Assembly: GCA_902362975.1 (NCBI GenBank)
Contig: CABIYO010000001.1
Span: 1-52,500 of the forward strand
Origin: Caryophanales bacterium
Lineage (GTDB): Bacteria; Bacillota; Bacilli; Exiguobacteriales; Exiguobacteriaceae
DNA length: 52,500 bases
Direction: 5' to 3'
In this document: one piece after another, positions 38,759 to 51,494 of the stretch
Numbering within the stretch: position 1 is the stretch's first letter
Layout of the letters: every line of letters starts with the position of its first letter
Notes under the pieces: generated by a model
Told to the model about the DNA's origin: nothing
The model's input: only the letters and a program-made list of their open reading frames with translations
The model's database searches: none
Program-made: the position numbers and the translations under genes

Positions 38759-39028
38759 ATGGCTAAAAAGTCAATGGTGAATCGCGAACTTAAACGCGAG
38801 AAACTCGTTGCCCAGTACGCTGAAAAGCGTGCGAAGTTGAAAGCTGAAGGCGATTATATCGGACTCAGCAAATTGCCACGTAACTCGTCACCTGTACGCT
38901 TGCACAACCGTTGCAGCATCACAGGTCGTCCGCATGGTTACATGGGTAAATTCGGGATCAGCCGTATCAAGTTCCGTGATCTTGCATACAAAGGTCAAAT
39001 CCCTGGTGTTAAAAAAGCAAGCTGGTAA
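38759..39028 (+). CDS. rpsN: 30S ribosomal protein S14, zinc-independent long form
   Basis: S14 binds the 30S head late in assembly. At 89 residues, with only one cysteine ([20 protein letters not shown]) and no CxxC pairs, this is the zinc-independent type. In B. subtilis and many other Firmicutes the spc-operon copy is the 61-residue zinc-ribbon form and the long form, if present, lies elsewhere. Here the long form holds the operon position between rplE and rpsH. ATG 38759 follows GAGGGAGGTCG. Confidence 0.95.
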   Translation: MAKKSMVNRELKREKLVAQYAEKRAKLKAEGDYIGLSKLPRNSSPVRLHNRCSITGRPHGYMGKFGISRIKFRDLAYKGQIPGVKKASW

Positions 39029-39059
39029 TCCACTAACAGTGTGAAAGGAGGTACATCGC

Positions 39060-39458
39060 ATGGTAATGACAGACCCTATTGCAGATATGCTTACACGTAT
39101 CCGTAACGCTAACATGGTTCGCCATGAAAAAATGGAGCTTCCAGCTTCGAACATTAAACGTGAGATTGCTGAAATCCTTAAGCGTGAAGGTTTCATTCGC
39201 GATGTTGAATATATCGAGGACGCTAAACAAGGTACACTTCGTCTTTTCCTTAAATATGGAGCAAACAACGAACGTGTAATCACTGGTCTCAAACGTATTT
39301 CGAAACCAGGTCTTCGCGTATACGCAAAAGCTGATGAAGTACCTAAAGTACTCGGAGGACTCGGGATCGCAGTTCTTTCGACATCTAAAGGTCTTATGAC
39401 TGATAAAGAAGCTCGCCAACAACAAGTCGGCGGCGAAGTGCTCGCCTACATCTGGTAA
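39060..39458 (+). CDS. rpsH: 30S ribosomal protein S8
   Basis: S8 is a primary 16S rRNA-binding protein and, in E. coli, the repressor of the spc operon. The 132 residues begin [19 protein letters not shown] and end with the conserved [20 protein letters not shown] and [12 protein letters not shown] 39060 follows AAAGGAGGTAC; a second Met is three codons in. Confidence 0.96.
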   Translation: MVMTDPIADMLTRIRNANMVRHEKMELPASNIKREIAEILKREGFIRDVEYIEDAKQGTLRLFLKYGANNERVITGLKRISKPGLRVYAKADEVPKVLGGLGIAVLSTSKGLMTDKEARQQQVGGEVLAYIW

Positions 39459-39491
39459 GTCACTTTTCTAACAAGAACGGAGGTGTAATCA

Positions 39492-40031
39492 ATGTCACGT
39501 ATTGGTAAAAAACCAGTTACGATTCCTGCTGGCGTTACTGTAACAGTTGCTAATGACAACACGGTCACAGTAAAAGGTGCTAAAGGTGAACTTTCGCTTT
39601 CAGCTAACCCGGCATTGGAAATCAAAGTTGAAGAGAACGAATTGACGGTTGTTCGTCCAGACGAATCGAAAGAAAGCCGCACAATTCACGGTACGACACG
39701 TGCCCTTATTGCTAACATGGTACAAGGTGTGTCGAACGGATTCCAAAAAACACTTGAGATCTCGGGGGTTGGTTACCGTGCTGCGAAGCAAGGTAACAAA
39801 CTCGTCCTCAACCTCGGCTACTCGCACCCAATCGAGTACGTTGCTGAGGAAGGGATTGAAATCGAAGTTCCTTCAAACACGCAAATCATCGTAAAAGGGA
39901 TTAACAAAGAGCGCGTCGGTCACGTTGCTGCTCAAATCCGCTCGTACCGTGCTCCAGAACCTTACAAAGGTAAAGGTGTTCGTTACTCTGATGAACGTAT
40001 TCGCCGTAAAGAAGGTAAGACTGGTAAGTAA
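39492..40031 (+). CDS. rplF: 50S ribosomal protein L6
   Basis: L6 lies near the factor-binding region. The 179 residues form two similar domains and include [39 protein letters not shown] and the conserved [22 protein letters not shown] end. ATG 39492 follows CGGAGGTGTAATC. Confidence 0.97.
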   Translation: MSRIGKKPVTIPAGVTVTVANDNTVTVKGAKGELSLSANPALEIKVEENELTVVRPDESKESRTIHGTTRALIANMVQGVSNGFQKTLEISGVGYRAAKQGNKLVLNLGYSHPIEYVAEEGIEIEVPSNTQIIVKGINKERVGHVAAQIRSYRAPEPYKGKGVRYSDERIRRKEGKTGK

Positions 40032-40065
40032 TTCGTCACGAAATGAACGGAAAGGAGTGGCATAA

Positions 40066-40428
40066 ATGATCACAAAGGCAGATAAAAATGCAGTTCGTAA
40101 AAAACGTCATGCTCGCGTACGTCGTACGATCACGGGGACAGCAGCTCGTCCACGTTTGAACGTATTCCGTTCGAGCAAGCACATTTACGTACAACTTATC
40201 GATGACGCGGCACAAACAACGCTTGTGTCTGCATCTTCGAAAGATAAAGCTCTCGATCTTACAAATGGCGGTAACGTTGAAGCAGCGAAAGCTGTTGGTA
40301 AACTTGCTGCAGAACGTGCACTCGAGAAAGGTATCGACACAGTTGTGTTCGACCGTGGTGGATACCTCTATCATGGCCGCGTCAAAGCTGTTGCAGAAGC
40401 AGCTCGTGAAGCAGGTCTTAAATTCTAA
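40066..40428 (+). CDS. rplR: 50S ribosomal protein L18
   Basis: L18 binds 5S rRNA with L5 in the central protuberance. The 120 residues contain the basic N-terminus [36 protein letters not shown] and the [23 protein letters not shown] end. ATG 40066 follows AAAGGAGTGGC. Confidence 0.97.
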   Translation: MITKADKNAVRKKRHARVRRTITGTAARPRLNVFRSSKHIYVQLIDDAAQTTLVSASSKDKALDLTNGGNVEAAKAVGKLAAERALEKGIDTVVFDRGGYLYHGRVKAVAEAAREAGLKF

Positions 40429-40448
40429 TAAAAAGGAGGGGACACTCG

Positions 40449-40949
40449 ATGCGCCAGTTAGACGTTAACATGGAACAACTTGAAGAACGCGTTGTTACCG
40501 TAAACCGCGTCGCGAAAGTCGTAAAAGGTGGCCGCCGCTTCCGTTTTGCTGCTCTCGTAGTCGTAGGTGACAAAAATGGTCACGTCGGTTTCGGTACAGG
40601 TAAGGCACAAGAGGTGCCAGAAGCGATTCGCAAGGCTATTGAAGCCGCTAAGAAAAACATGGTACAAGTACCTATGGTTGGTACAACAATTCCACACGAA
40701 ATCACAGGAGTATTCGGAGCAGGTCGTGTATTCATGAAACCAGCTTCTGAAGGTACTGGGGTTATCGCTGGTGGTCCAGTTCGTGCGGTGCTCGAACTTG
40801 CAGGTGTAGGTGATATCCTTTCGAAATCGTTAGGTTCAAACACACCGATCAACATCGTCCGTGCGACGGTACAGGGCTTGACTGAGCTCAAAAAAGCAGA
40901 GGAAGTTGCTAAACTACGTGGTAAAAGCGTAGAAGAACTTCTTAACTAA
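40449..40949 (+). CDS. rpsE: 30S ribosomal protein S5
   Basis: S5 helps maintain decoding accuracy and lines the mRNA entry. The 166 residues contain [20 protein letters not shown] with the double-stranded RNA-binding fold and the spectinomycin loop [27 protein letters not shown] and [12 protein letters not shown] follow. No deletion in the loop is seen. ATG 40449 follows AAGGAGGGG. Confidence 0.97.
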   Translation: MRQLDVNMEQLEERVVTVNRVAKVVKGGRRFRFAALVVVGDKNGHVGFGTGKAQEVPEAIRKAIEAAKKNMVQVPMVGTTIPHEITGVFGAGRVFMKPASEGTGVIAGGPVRAVLELAGVGDILSKSLGSNTPINIVRATVQGLTELKKAEEVAKLRGKSVEELLN

Positions 40950-40964
40950 GGGAGGGAACTAGAC

Positions 40965-41150
40965 ATGGCGAAACTCGCAATCACCCTCACACGCAGCACA
41001 ATTGGTCGTCCGGAAGGTCAGCGTGTTACTGTACGTACACTCGGTCTTCGCAAAATGCATCAAACGGTCGTTGTCCCAGACAACGTCGCGATGCGTGGTA
41101 TGATCAACAAAGTGTCGCACCTTGTGACTGTAAAAGAAATCAACGAATAA
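40965..41150 (+). CDS. rpmD: 50S ribosomal protein L30
   Basis: The 61-residue bacterial L30 is found with [21 protein letters not shown] and [21 protein letters not shown]. It is full length for the family. ATG 40965 follows AAGGGAGGG, 15 bases after rpsE. Confidence 0.96.
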   Translation: MAKLAITLTRSTIGRPEGQRVTVRTLGLRKMHQTVVVPDNVAMRGMINKVSHLVTVKEINE

Positions 41151-41181
41151 TAAAGATTTTAATAAATAAGGAGGTGCCACT

Positions 41182-41621
41182 ATGAAACTCCATGAATTGA
41201 AGCCAACTCCAGGTTCACGTCACGAACGTAACCGTGTCGGTCGCGGTATGGCGACTGGTAACGGTAAAACTTCTGGTCGTGGACACAAAGGTCAAAAAGC
41301 TCGTTCGGGCGGTGGCGTTCGTCCAGGATTTGAAGGTGGACAAAACCCACTTTACCGTCGTCTTCCAAAACGCGGTTTCAACAACCCAACTCGTAAAGAG
41401 TACGCGGTTGTTTCCCTAGACACGCTTAACCGTTTCGAAGCAGGTACTGAAGTTACTCCAGAACTCTTAATCGAGACTGGTGTTGTCAGCTCTGCTAAAG
41501 ACGGAATCAAGGTCCTTGCTAACGGCAAGCTTGAAACTAAATTGACTGTAAAAGCCAACAAGTTCTCGGGTGCAGCGAAAGAAGCAATCGAAGCAGCTGG
41601 CGGTACAGTTGAGGTGATCTG

Positions 41622-41622
<1 letters not shown>
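41182..41622 (+). CDS. rplO: 50S ribosomal protein L15
   Basis: L15 is a late-assembly 50S protein with a long basic glycine-rich N-terminus ([40 protein letters not shown]). The 146 residues end in a globular domain ([15 protein letters not shown]). ATG 41182 follows AAGGAGGTGCC. Its stop codon overlaps the secY start by one base. Confidence 0.97.
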
Positions 41623-44396
<2,774 letters not shown>

Positions 44397-44501
44397 GGCT
44401 CTATTGTTTCATACTGATCCGCTCTGGGTCCTTCTCTCACAGTAGATGGCAATAGATCGTCTGTGCTCCTAAAGATTTTCATATAGAAAGGGGAATAAAT
44501 G

Positions 44502-44720
44502 ATGGCGAAACAAGATGTCATTGAAGTGGAAGGCACTGTTGTCGAACCACTTCCGAACGCAATGTTTAAAGTGGAGTTAGAAAACGGCCACACGGTGCTC
44601 GCGCACGTCTCAGGGAAAATTCGGATGCACTACATTCGGATCCTTCCAGGTGACCGCGTAACTGTTGAGTTGTCTCCATACGACTTGACTCGCGGGCGGA
44701 TTACGTACCGTTATAAGTAA
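44502..44720 (+). CDS. infA: Translation initiation factor IF-1
   Basis: IF-1 is a 72-residue S1/OB-fold protein that occupies the A site during initiation. Visible are [40 protein letters not shown] and [22 protein letters not shown] 44502 lies 8 bases after AAAGGGG; ATG 44499 would add one Met. Confidence 0.96.
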   Translation: MAKQDVIEVEGTVVEPLPNAMFKVELENGHTVLAHVSGKIRMHYIRILPGDRVTVELSPYDLTRGRITYRYK

Positions 44721-44864
<144 letters not shown>

Positions 44865-44883
44865 TTTCAGAGGAGGTGCACAC

Positions 44884-45249
44884 ATGGCACGTATTGCTGG
44901 TGTAGATATTCCACGCGAAAAACGTATCGTTATTTCGCTCACATACATCTATGGTATTGGTAAAACAAAAGCACAAGAAATTTTGAAGGCTGCTAACGTA
45001 TCTGAAGATACACGCACACGCGACCTTACTGAAGATGAACTCAACCGTATCCGTGAAGCAATTGACGGAATCAAAGTTGAAGGTGACCTTCGTCGTGAAG
45101 TTTCACTTAACATCAAACGTTTGATCGAGATCGGCGCATACCGCGGTATCCGTCATCGCCGTAGTCTCCCTGTTCGCGGTCAAAACACGAAGAACAACTC
45201 GCGTACTCGTAAAGGCCCACGCCGTACAGTAGCGAACAAGAAGAAGTAA
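44884..45249 (+). CDS. rpsM: 30S ribosomal protein S13
   Basis: S13 contacts the P-site tRNA and forms head bridges to the 50S. The 121 residues contain [20 protein letters not shown], the helix-two-turn-helix with [11 protein letters not shown], and the basic tail [20 protein letters not shown] 44884 follows AGAGGAGGTGC. Confidence 0.97.
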   Translation: MARIAGVDIPREKRIVISLTYIYGIGKTKAQEILKAANVSEDTRTRDLTEDELNRIREAIDGIKVEGDLRREVSLNIKRLIEIGAYRGIRHRRSLPVRGQNTKNNSRTRKGPRRTVANKKK

Positions 45250-45265
45250 AGGAGGGAATTGAACA

Positions 45266-45661
45266 ATGGCGAAACGTAAACAAAACGTACGTTCTAAACG
45301 TAAAGTTAAAAAACATGTTGAAGTCGGTGTGGTACACATCCGTTCTACATTCAACAACACAATCATCACAATCACTGATACGCAAGGTAACGCGATCTCA
45401 TGGGCTACTTCTGGTAACCTTGGATTTAAAGGATCACGTAAATCGACTCCGTTCGCAGCACAAATGGCTGCTGAAACTGCAGCGAAAGTTGCAATGGACA
45501 ACGGTATGCGTACAGTAGAAGTTAACGTTAAAGGTCCTGGTGCTGGACGTGAAGCGGCTATCCGTGCGCTCCAAGCTACTGGTCTCGAAGTTACTGCAAT
45601 CCGTGACGTAACTCCAGTTCCGCACAACGGTTGCCGCCCTCCAAAACGTCGCCGCGTATAA
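45266..45661 (+). CDS. rpsK: 30S ribosomal protein S11
   Basis: S11 lies in the 30S platform near the mRNA exit. The 131 residues have a basic N-terminus ([19 protein letters not shown]), [20 protein letters not shown] and the [20 protein letters not shown] end. ATG 45266 follows AAAGGAGGG. Confidence 0.97.
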   Translation: MAKRKQNVRSKRKVKKHVEVGVVHIRSTFNNTIITITDTQGNAISWATSGNLGFKGSRKSTPFAAQMAAETAAKVAMDNGMRTVEVNVKGPGAGREAAIRALQATGLEVTAIRDVTPVPHNGCRPPKRRRV

Positions 45662-45753
45662 TCGCTTGAGCGTGTGAGGGGCTTACCTAGCACGACAGCT
45701 TATACTTTAGCAGCTCAAACTGCACGGCAGGATATACTCAAGGAGGGGTTCAG

Positions 45754-46698
45754 ATGATCGAGATTGAAAAACCAAAGATCGAAACGGTCGAAATCAGCGA
45801 GGACGCTACGTTTGGTAAATTCGTAGTAGAACCGCTTGAACGTGGATATGGCACTACTCTCGGTAACTCACTACGTCGAATTCTATTGTCATCGCTCCCA
45901 GGTGCAGCGGTAACAGCGGTTCAAATCGATGGCGTACTTCACGAGTTCTCTACGATTGATGGTGTTGTCGAAGACGTCACTCAAATCGTACTCAACCTCA
46001 AGAAGTTGGCACTCAAAGTGTACTCGGAAGAAGAGAAAACGCTTGAGATTAACGTTTCAAGTGCCGGTGCTGTCACTGCGGCAGACATTACCCATGATAG
46101 CGACGTTGAAATCTTGAATCCTGAGCTCCACATCGCGACTCTCGCTGACAATGCGACGCTTCGCATGCGTTTGACTGCTCGCCGTGGTCGTGGTTACGTC
46201 CAGGCAGAAGATAACAAACGTGATGATATGCCGATTGGGGTCATTCCAATCGATTCGATCTATACACCGATTCAACGCGTGAACTACGAAGTAGATAAAA
46301 CACGTGTCGGTCAAGACGCTAGCTTTGATAAGCTTTTGTTAGACGTGTGGACAGATGGTTCAATTCGTCCGGAAGAAGCTGTATCATTAGGGGCTAAAAT
46401 TTTGACTGAACACTTGAACATCTTCGTTGGTTTGACAGATGAAGCTCTCAACGCAGAAATCATGGTCGAGAAAGAAGAAGACCAAAAAGAAAAAGTACTC
46501 GAAATGACGATTGAAGAACTCGATCTCTCAGTTCGTTCGTACAACTGCTTGAAGCGCGCTGGCATCAACACTGTTCAAGAACTCGCAAACAAATCAGAGG
46601 AAGAGATGATGAAAGTTCGTAACCTCGGACGTAAATCACTCGAAGAAGTTCAACACAAGTTGGACGAACTCGGTTTGGGCTTGCGTAAAGAAGACTAA
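45754..46698 (+). CDS. rpoA: DNA-directed RNA polymerase subunit alpha
   Basis: Alpha dimerises to start polymerase assembly and its C-domain contacts UP elements and activators. The 314 residues have the N-domain (1-230: [25 protein letters not shown] split, [21 protein letters not shown]), a linker ([10 protein letters not shown]) and the C-domain (about 248-314: [33 protein letters not shown]). ATG 45754 follows CAAGGAGGGG. The 92-base gap before it holds a TTGAGC/GCTCAA inverted repeat. Confidence 0.97.
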   Translation: MIEIEKPKIETVEISEDATFGKFVVEPLERGYGTTLGNSLRRILLSSLPGAAVTAVQIDGVLHEFSTIDGVVEDVTQIVLNLKKLALKVYSEEEKTLEINVSSAGAVTAADITHDSDVEILNPELHIATLADNATLRMRLTARRGRGYVQAEDNKRDDMPIGVIPIDSIYTPIQRVNYEVDKTRVGQDASFDKLLLDVWTDGSIRPEEAVSLGAKILTEHLNIFVGLTDEALNAEIMVEKEEDQKEKVLEMTIEELDLSVRSYNCLKRAGINTVQELANKSEEEMMKVRNLGRKSLEEVQHKLDELGLGLRKED

Positions 46699-46722
46699 GT
46701 TCAACCGAAGGAGGGAAATGTA

Positions 46723-47076
46723 ATGGCTTATTCGAAACTTGGCCGTACAAGCTCGCAACGCAAGGCGCTTTTGCGTGATCTTGCAACTGACCTAATCATC
46801 AACGAGCGCATTCAAACAACTGAACAAAAAGCGAAAGAACTTCGCCCGGTCGTTGAAAAATTGATCACTCTTGGGAAACGTGGCGATCTTCATGCCCGTC
46901 GTCAAGTAGCTTCATTCGTTCGCAAGGAGAACGCTGGAGAAAAAGACGCAATCCAAAAATTGTTCGAAGACGTGGCACCACGCTACGCTGAACGTCAAGG
47001 TGGATACACGCGCATCATGAAAGTCGGTCCACGCCGCGGTGATGGTGCAGAAGTTGTAATCATCGAACTCGTCTAA
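46723..47076 (+). CDS. rplQ: 50S ribosomal protein L17
   Basis: L17 lies at the tunnel exit next to L22 and L32. The 117 residues begin [20 protein letters not shown] and contain [20 protein letters not shown] and the [20 protein letters not shown] end. ATG 46723 follows GAAGGAGGG. It is the last gene of the alpha cluster. Confidence 0.97.
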   Translation: MAYSKLGRTSSQRKALLRDLATDLIINERIQTTEQKAKELRPVVEKLITLGKRGDLHARRQVASFVRKENAGEKDAIQKLFEDVAPRYAERQGGYTRIMKVGPRRGDGAEVVIIELV

Positions 47077-47090
47077 TTCATTAGGCAGTC

Positions 47091-47122
47091 AACAGGGCAT
47101 GCGGTGACGTATTGCCCTGTTT
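47091..47122 (+). terminator. Hairpin between rplQ and ecfA1
   Basis: ACAGGGCA (47092-47099) pairs perfectly with TGCCCTGT (47113-47120), extended by A-T pairs and followed by only TTT. A weak or partial terminator of the alpha operon. Confidence 0.5.
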
Positions 47123-47145
47123 CCACATCAGAAAGGAGTCGACCC

Positions 47146-47982
47146 ATGGAATCACAAATTATGGTACGGGATGTCGTATTTCATTACCCTGGACAGTCTG
47201 AGCCGGCGCTTAACGGTCTATCGCTCGATGTATATAAAGGGGAATGGCTTGCGATTGTCGGCCATAATGGTTCTGGCAAGTCGACACTGACGAAGTTGTG
47301 GAACGGACTTCTCATTCCTGAACAGGGAGAAGTTCGCGTCGAGACACTCGATCCGTCGAACGCCGCAGACGTGTGGGACGTTCGAACGCGGATCGGGGTC
47401 GTCTTTCAAAATCCCGACAATCAATTTGTCGGGGCGACCGTGCGCGATGATGTGGCATTTTCTCTCGAAAACATGGGACTTCCACGTCAAGAAATGGTTC
47501 GTCGAATTGATGACAGTCTAGCGCGCGTTGGATTATCGGAACTAGCGGACCGTGAACCGCATCAGTTATCCGGTGGACAAAAGCAGCGCGTTGCGATAGC
47601 TGCGGCTCTCGCAATGCGCCCGCGTGTCCTCGTGCTCGATGAAGCGACCTCCATGCTCGACCCGATTGGGCGACAAGAGGTATTACAAACGGTACGACAG
47701 CTCGTCTCGGAAGGGATGACCGTTGTCGCCATTACACACGAGCTCGACGAAGTGTTGTTTGCTGACCGTATCATTGCATTGTCGAAAGGCAAGATTGCGA
47801 TGACCGGCACACCTGAAGACGTGTTTCAACATCCAGATACGCTTCGTGACATTCAACTAGATGTCCCGTTTATCGTTCGGATGCAACTCGAACTGAAGGC
47901 ACGTGGCATTCCACTCGATCGTCTGATGCTACAACATTCGGAGTTGGTGAACCATCTATGCCGATACGCATTGAAGAAGTAA
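47146..47982 (+). CDS. ecfA1: ECF transporter ATPase EcfA1
   Basis: This is one of two ABC ATPases that energise group II energy-coupling factor transporters shared by several vitamin-binding S components. The 278 residues show Walker A GHNGSGKST (39-47), the Q-loop FQNPDNQFVG typical of EcfA, LSGGQKQR (about 141-148), Walker B VLVLDEATS and the H-loop AITHELDEV. ATG 47146 follows GAAAGGAGTC; an in-frame extension upstream is not used. It overlaps ecfA2 by 25 bases. S components are not encoded here. Confidence 0.94.
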   Translation: MESQIMVRDVVFHYPGQSEPALNGLSLDVYKGEWLAIVGHNGSGKSTLTKLWNGLLIPEQGEVRVETLDPSNAADVWDVRTRIGVVFQNPDNQFVGATVRDDVAFSLENMGLPRQEMVRRIDDSLARVGLSELADREPHQLSGGQKQRVAIAAALAMRPRVLVLDEATSMLDPIGRQEVLQTVRQLVSEGMTVVAITHELDEVLFADRIIALSKGKIAMTGTPEDVFQHPDTLRDIQLDVPFIVRMQLELKARGIPLDRLMLQHSELVNHLCRYALKK

Positions 47983-48836
47983 CATATCAATACCAAATGA
48001 ATACTCCGTTTGAACGAACCGCGCTGCGCGATGTGAATGTAACCATTCCGTCGGGAGCGCTTGTTGCGTTTCTTGGGCATACTGGCTCGGGAAAATCGAC
48101 ACTCGTTCAACATATGAACGGCTTATTGCGCCCGACTGACGGACGTGTGGTGGTCGATGATATCATTGTCACCCCGATTCGGACGCGCCGTGACAAAAAA
48201 CAGAATCTTTTACCGCTTCGGCGTCGCGTTGGGCTCGTCTTTCAATATCCAGAGCACCAATTGTTTGAAGAGACGGTCGAACGCGACGTCATGTTCGGTC
48301 CGCGCAACTTTGGCGCGACAGATGCCGAAGCGAAAGAGCGAGCCCATGAGGCCCTTCGTCTTGTTGGCTTGGATGAAACGTTATGGGACCGTTCGCCGTT
48401 TGATCTCTCGGGTGGACAGATGCGCCGTGTCGCGATTGCGGGTGTTTTAGCAAGCAGGCCTGATGTGCTCATTGTCGATGAACCGACAGCGGGTCTCGAC
48501 CCGATTGGGAGACGGGACATGCTCGCCTTATTCAAACGTTTGCGAGAAGAGTTGAACCTTACGTTGATTCTTGTCTCGCACGATATGGATGATGTACTCG
48601 CCTATGCGGAGCGCGTCATCGTGATGGAGCGTGGTCAGGTGGCGTTTGATGGGGACCCGTTTGAATTGTTCCAAGACGAGGCTCTGGTACGACGTCTCCA
48701 GCTCGATATCCCGCACGTCCTACGCTTCGCGCGTGACATGGCGCCAGTTCTTGGGGAAACGGCAATCCCGCTCGTGCGCACCGAGAGCGAGCTGGCGGAT
48801 TGGATAGCGGAACGGCTGAAAGGGGGCGCGACATGA
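47958..48836 (+). CDS. ecfA2: ECF transporter ATPase EcfA2
   Basis: The second ECF ATPase, 292 residues: Walker A GHTGSGKST (about 40-48), Q-loop FQYPEHQLFEETVERDVMFG, signature LSGGQMRR, Walker B VLIVDEPTAGLDP and H-loop VSHDMDDV. FQYPEHQLFE is characteristic of EcfA2 and pairs functionally with EcfA1. Its start lies inside ecfA1 (25-base overlap), and its stop overlaps the ecfT start by four bases, so the three are coupled. Confidence 0.94.
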   Translation: MPIRIEEVTYQYQMNTPFERTALRDVNVTIPSGALVAFLGHTGSGKSTLVQHMNGLLRPTDGRVVVDDIIVTPIRTRRDKKQNLLPLRRRVGLVFQYPEHQLFEETVERDVMFGPRNFGATDAEAKERAHEALRLVGLDETLWDRSPFDLSGGQMRRVAIAGVLASRPDVLIVDEPTAGLDPIGRRDMLALFKRLREELNLTLILVSHDMDDVLAYAERVIVMERGQVAFDGDPFELFQDEALVRRLQLDIPHVLRFARDMAPVLGETAIPLVRTESELADWIAERLKGGAT

Positions 48837-49624
48837 TTATCGGTCAATATATACCCGGACATTCGTGGCTTCATTCCCTAGATGCGCGGGCCAAGACGCT
48901 CTTCATTTTAGGGTTCATCCCGGTTGTCTTTTTAGCTGACAACTTATGGACGAATTTGTTTTTACTCGCGTTCACGTTGTTTGCGGTCAAACTGTCACAG
49001 TTATCTTGGCGCTATTTATGGAACGGTCTTCGCATGATCTTATTTTTGATCGTCTTCACGCTGGTCTTACAACTGTTATTCAATCGAGAAGGCAAACTTC
49101 TATTCGAATTAGGACCGATTGCGATTTATTCGGAAGGAATTCGAATGGGGCTAATCGTCTCGCTTCGCTTCTTTTATCTCGTCATGTTGACGACACTCGT
49201 GACGTTGACGACGACACCGATGGAATTGACTGATTCGATTGAAGCGGGTCTACGCCCATTCGAACGGATTCGTGTGCCGGCCCATGAGATTGCGTTGATG
49301 CTCTCCATCTCACTTCGTTTTCTACCGACGCTTGCGGACGAGACGGACCGTATCATGAAAGCACAACAGGCGCGTGGGGTCGATTTGATGAGTGGACCTT
49401 GGAAATCCCGCCTAAAAGGGGTCATCCCCCTTTTGATTCCATTGTTCATCTCCGCGTTTAAGCGTGCTGAGGACCTCGCTACGGCCATGGAGGCCCGCGG
49501 TTACCGTGGGGGAGAAGGGCGGACGAGATTGCGTGAGATGGAGTGGCGAACACGTGACACAGCCGTATTGCTCATTTTTGTCGCGTTGACACTCATTTTG
49601 TTTGGATTGAGAGGGATTGGATGA
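48833..49624 (+). CDS. ecfT: ECF transporter transmembrane subunit EcfT
   Basis: EcfT links the EcfA pair to the S component. The 263 residues contain several hydrophobic segments (for example [58 protein letters not shown]) and the two cytoplasmic coupling-helix motifs, AQQARGVD and [14 protein letters not shown] 48833 lies at the end of ecfA2, after AAAGGGGGC; the longer in-frame start upstream is unlikely. The last four bases overlap truA. Confidence 0.94.
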   Translation: MIIGQYIPGHSWLHSLDARAKTLFILGFIPVVFLADNLWTNLFLLAFTLFAVKLSQLSWRYLWNGLRMILFLIVFTLVLQLLFNREGKLLFELGPIAIYSEGIRMGLIVSLRFFYLVMLTTLVTLTTTPMELTDSIEAGLRPFERIRVPAHEIALMLSISLRFLPTLADETDRIMKAQQARGVDLMSGPWKSRLKGVIPLLIPLFISAFKRAEDLATAMEARGYRGGEGRTRLREMEWRTRDTAVLLIFVALTLILFGLRGIG

Positions 49625-50361
49625 GACGGATTAAACTGATTGTCGCCTATGACGGGACACATTATGCGGGGTATCAGGTACAGCCGAATGGAAATACCAT
49701 TCAAGCGGAGATTGAATCCGTCTTGGCACGTATGCATCGTCATCCGGTGAAAATCGTCGCCTCAGGTCGTACAGACGCTCGCGTCCATGCTTTAGGGCAG
49801 GTGATTCACTTTGACACCTCGCTAGAGATGCCGGCTGAGCGCTTCGTTAAAGCGTTAAACGCCATGTTACCAGACGATATCCTCGTTAAACAGGCGGAAG
49901 AAATGGACGATACGTTCCACGCGCGTTACGGTGCGAAGCGAAAAGAGTATCGCTATCATATCCGTCAGACCGAGGACCCGTTTCGTCGGCACTATGCTGC
50001 GACCGTGACGTATAAGCTGAGCCTTGAGGCGATGCGTCAAGCGATGGAGCGGTTGATTGGGACCCACGACTTTACGTCGTTCTCTGTGACAAAGGCAGAA
50101 GTCGAAGATCGGGTCCGTACCATCTATGAAGCAGAAGTGCTCGAGATGGGGGACGAGATTATATTCCGGTTTGTTGGATCAGGCTTTTTATACAACCAAG
50201 TCCGCATCATGGTAGGGACGGTCATCGAGGTGGGGAGAGGCAAGTATCAGCCTAAAGATATCACACACATGCTAGAGGCGAAGGACCGCCGCATGGCGGG
50301 GATTACGGCGCCCCCACACGGTTTGTATTTGTGGAATGTGGATTATGAAAAAGTAGATTGA
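49621..50361 (+). CDS. truA: tRNA pseudouridine synthase A
   Basis: TruA makes pseudouridine at positions 38-40 of the tRNA anticodon arm. The 246 residues contain the catalytic [14 protein letters not shown] segment with Asp52, HFDTSLE, the [17 protein letters not shown] region, and [19 protein letters not shown] near the end. ATG 49621 overlaps the ecfT stop by four bases (ATGA). The rplM promoter begins inside its last codons. Confidence 0.95.
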   Translation: MRRIKLIVAYDGTHYAGYQVQPNGNTIQAEIESVLARMHRHPVKIVASGRTDARVHALGQVIHFDTSLEMPAERFVKALNAMLPDDILVKQAEEMDDTFHARYGAKRKEYRYHIRQTEDPFRRHYAATVTYKLSLEAMRQAMERLIGTHDFTSFSVTKAEVEDRVRTIYEAEVLEMGDEIIFRFVGSGFLYNQVRIMVGTVIEVGRGKYQPKDITHMLEAKDRRMAGITAPPHGLYLWNVDYEKVD

Positions 50362-50386
50362 CATTCCCCTTATAAAATCGTATTAT
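50358..50386 (+). promoter_or_regulatory. SigA-type promoter of rplM-rpsI
   Basis: TTGACA (50358-50363), a 17-base spacer and TATTAT (50381-50386). The -35 overlaps the truA stop codon. Confidence 0.9.
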
Positions 50387-50409
50387 ATTCATTGGCATTT
50401 CATTTTCAA

Positions 50410-50490
50410 ATTTAGAGATGAACCACAATCTTAGCCCCGTAAACTAGGATTATGATAAAGCATCAAAAAATTAAGTGAACAGACATTTCT
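50410..50490 (+). ncRNA. L13 leader RNA
   Basis: The rplM 5' UTR contains AACCACAATC-TTAGCCCCGTAAACTAGGATT. AATCTTAG (50427-50434) pairs with CTAGGATT (50444-50451) with one G-U around CCCCGTAAA. This matches my recollection of the L13 leader of Firmicutes, which is thought to let L13 repress rplM-rpsI. No terminator is seen, so control would be at translation. Confidence 0.7.
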
Positions 50491-50504
50491 AGGAGGTATT
50501 CCAC

Positions 50505-50942
50505 ATGCGCACAACATTCATGGCTAAAGCATCTGAAGTAGAACGCAAATGGCTCCTTATCGACGCAGAAGGCAAAACACTTGGTCGTTTGACTAGTGAA
50601 GTAGCTTCACTTCTTCGCGGTAAGCACAAGCCGACTTTCACACCACACGTTGATTGCGGAGACCACGTCATCATCATCAACGCTGAGAAAATCAAATTGA
50701 CTGGTAACAAATTGAATGACAAGATCTACTACCGTCATTCAGGTCATCCAGGCGGTTTGAAATCACAAACTGCAAAAGAGCTTCTCGCAAAACGTCCAGA
50801 GCGTATGCTTGAACTCGCGATCAAAGGGATGCTTCCAAAAGGATCACTCGGTCGTCAACAATTCAACAAACTCCACGTTTACGCTGGAGCTGAACACAAG
50901 CACGAAGCACAAAAACCAGAAGTTTACGAACTTCGCGGTTAA
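50505..50942 (+). CDS. rplM: 50S ribosomal protein L13
   Basis: L13 is an early 50S assembly protein. The 145 residues start [20 protein letters not shown] and contain [36 protein letters not shown] and the conserved [16 protein letters not shown] 50505 follows TAGGAGGTATTCC; a second Met six codons on matches a shorter start in other lineages. Confidence 0.97.
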
Positions 50943-50967
50943 TCGAGACACAGGGAGGAACTAAACG

Positions 50968-51360
50968 ATGGCAGATGTACGTTACTACGGAACAGGCCGC
51001 CGCAAACACTCGGTGGCTCGCGTTCACCTCGTTGCAGGTGACGGTAAAGTTGTTGTAAATGGCCGCGATATCTCAGAATACTTCGGTCATGAGACTTTGA
51101 TCATGATGGCTAAATCACCACTCGTATTGACTGAAACAGAAGGTAAATACGATGTAATCGTTAACGTTAATGGTGGTGGATACACTGGACAAGCGGGAGC
51201 AATTCGCCACGGCGTATCACGTGCGCTTCTTCAAGCGGACCCAGAATTCCGTCCAAGCCTCAAAGAAAAAGGCTTCTTAACTCGTGACGCTCGTATGAAA
51301 GAACGTAAAAAATACGGTCTTAAAGCAGCACGTCGCGCACCACAATTCTCGAAGCGTTAA
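50968..51360 (+). CDS. rpsI: 30S ribosomal protein S9
   Basis: S9 reaches into the P site with its C-terminal tail. The 130 residues contain [20 protein letters not shown], the [20 protein letters not shown] loop and the tail RRAPQFSKR ending in the tRNA-contact Lys-Arg. ATG 50968 follows CAGGGAGGAAC. A strong terminator follows. Confidence 0.97.
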   Translation: MADVRYYGTGRRKHSVARVHLVAGDGKVVVNGRDISEYFGHETLIMMAKSPLVLTETEGKYDVIVNVNGGGYTGQAGAIRHGVSRALLQADPEFRPSLKEKGFLTRDARMKERKKYGLKAARRAPQFSKR

Positions 51361-51378
51361 TCTTCGCGATGTGGCTCG

Positions 51379-51410
51379 AACTCTCCATCCTTACGGGTGG
51401 AGAGTTTTTT
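51379..51410 (+). terminator. Terminator after rpsI
   Basis: AACTCTCCATCC (51379-51390) pairs with GGGTGGAGAGTT (51395-51406), one G-U, around TTAC. The right arm runs into six T. Confidence 0.92.
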
Positions 51411-51454
51411 GTTTGAAATAATCGATTCCGAACCCGTCAAGAAAACGCTTTTTT

Positions 51455-51463
51455 TGATATACT
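51455..51463 (+). promoter_or_regulatory. Extended -10 promoter upstream of the mrp gene
   Basis: TGA then TATACT (51458-51463). The -35 region holds only CGTCAA, so it would rely on the extended -10. It lies 31 bases before the start codon. Confidence 0.6.
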
Positions 51464-51494
51464 GATATCGAAACAGTTAGAAGGGGGAAACAAT

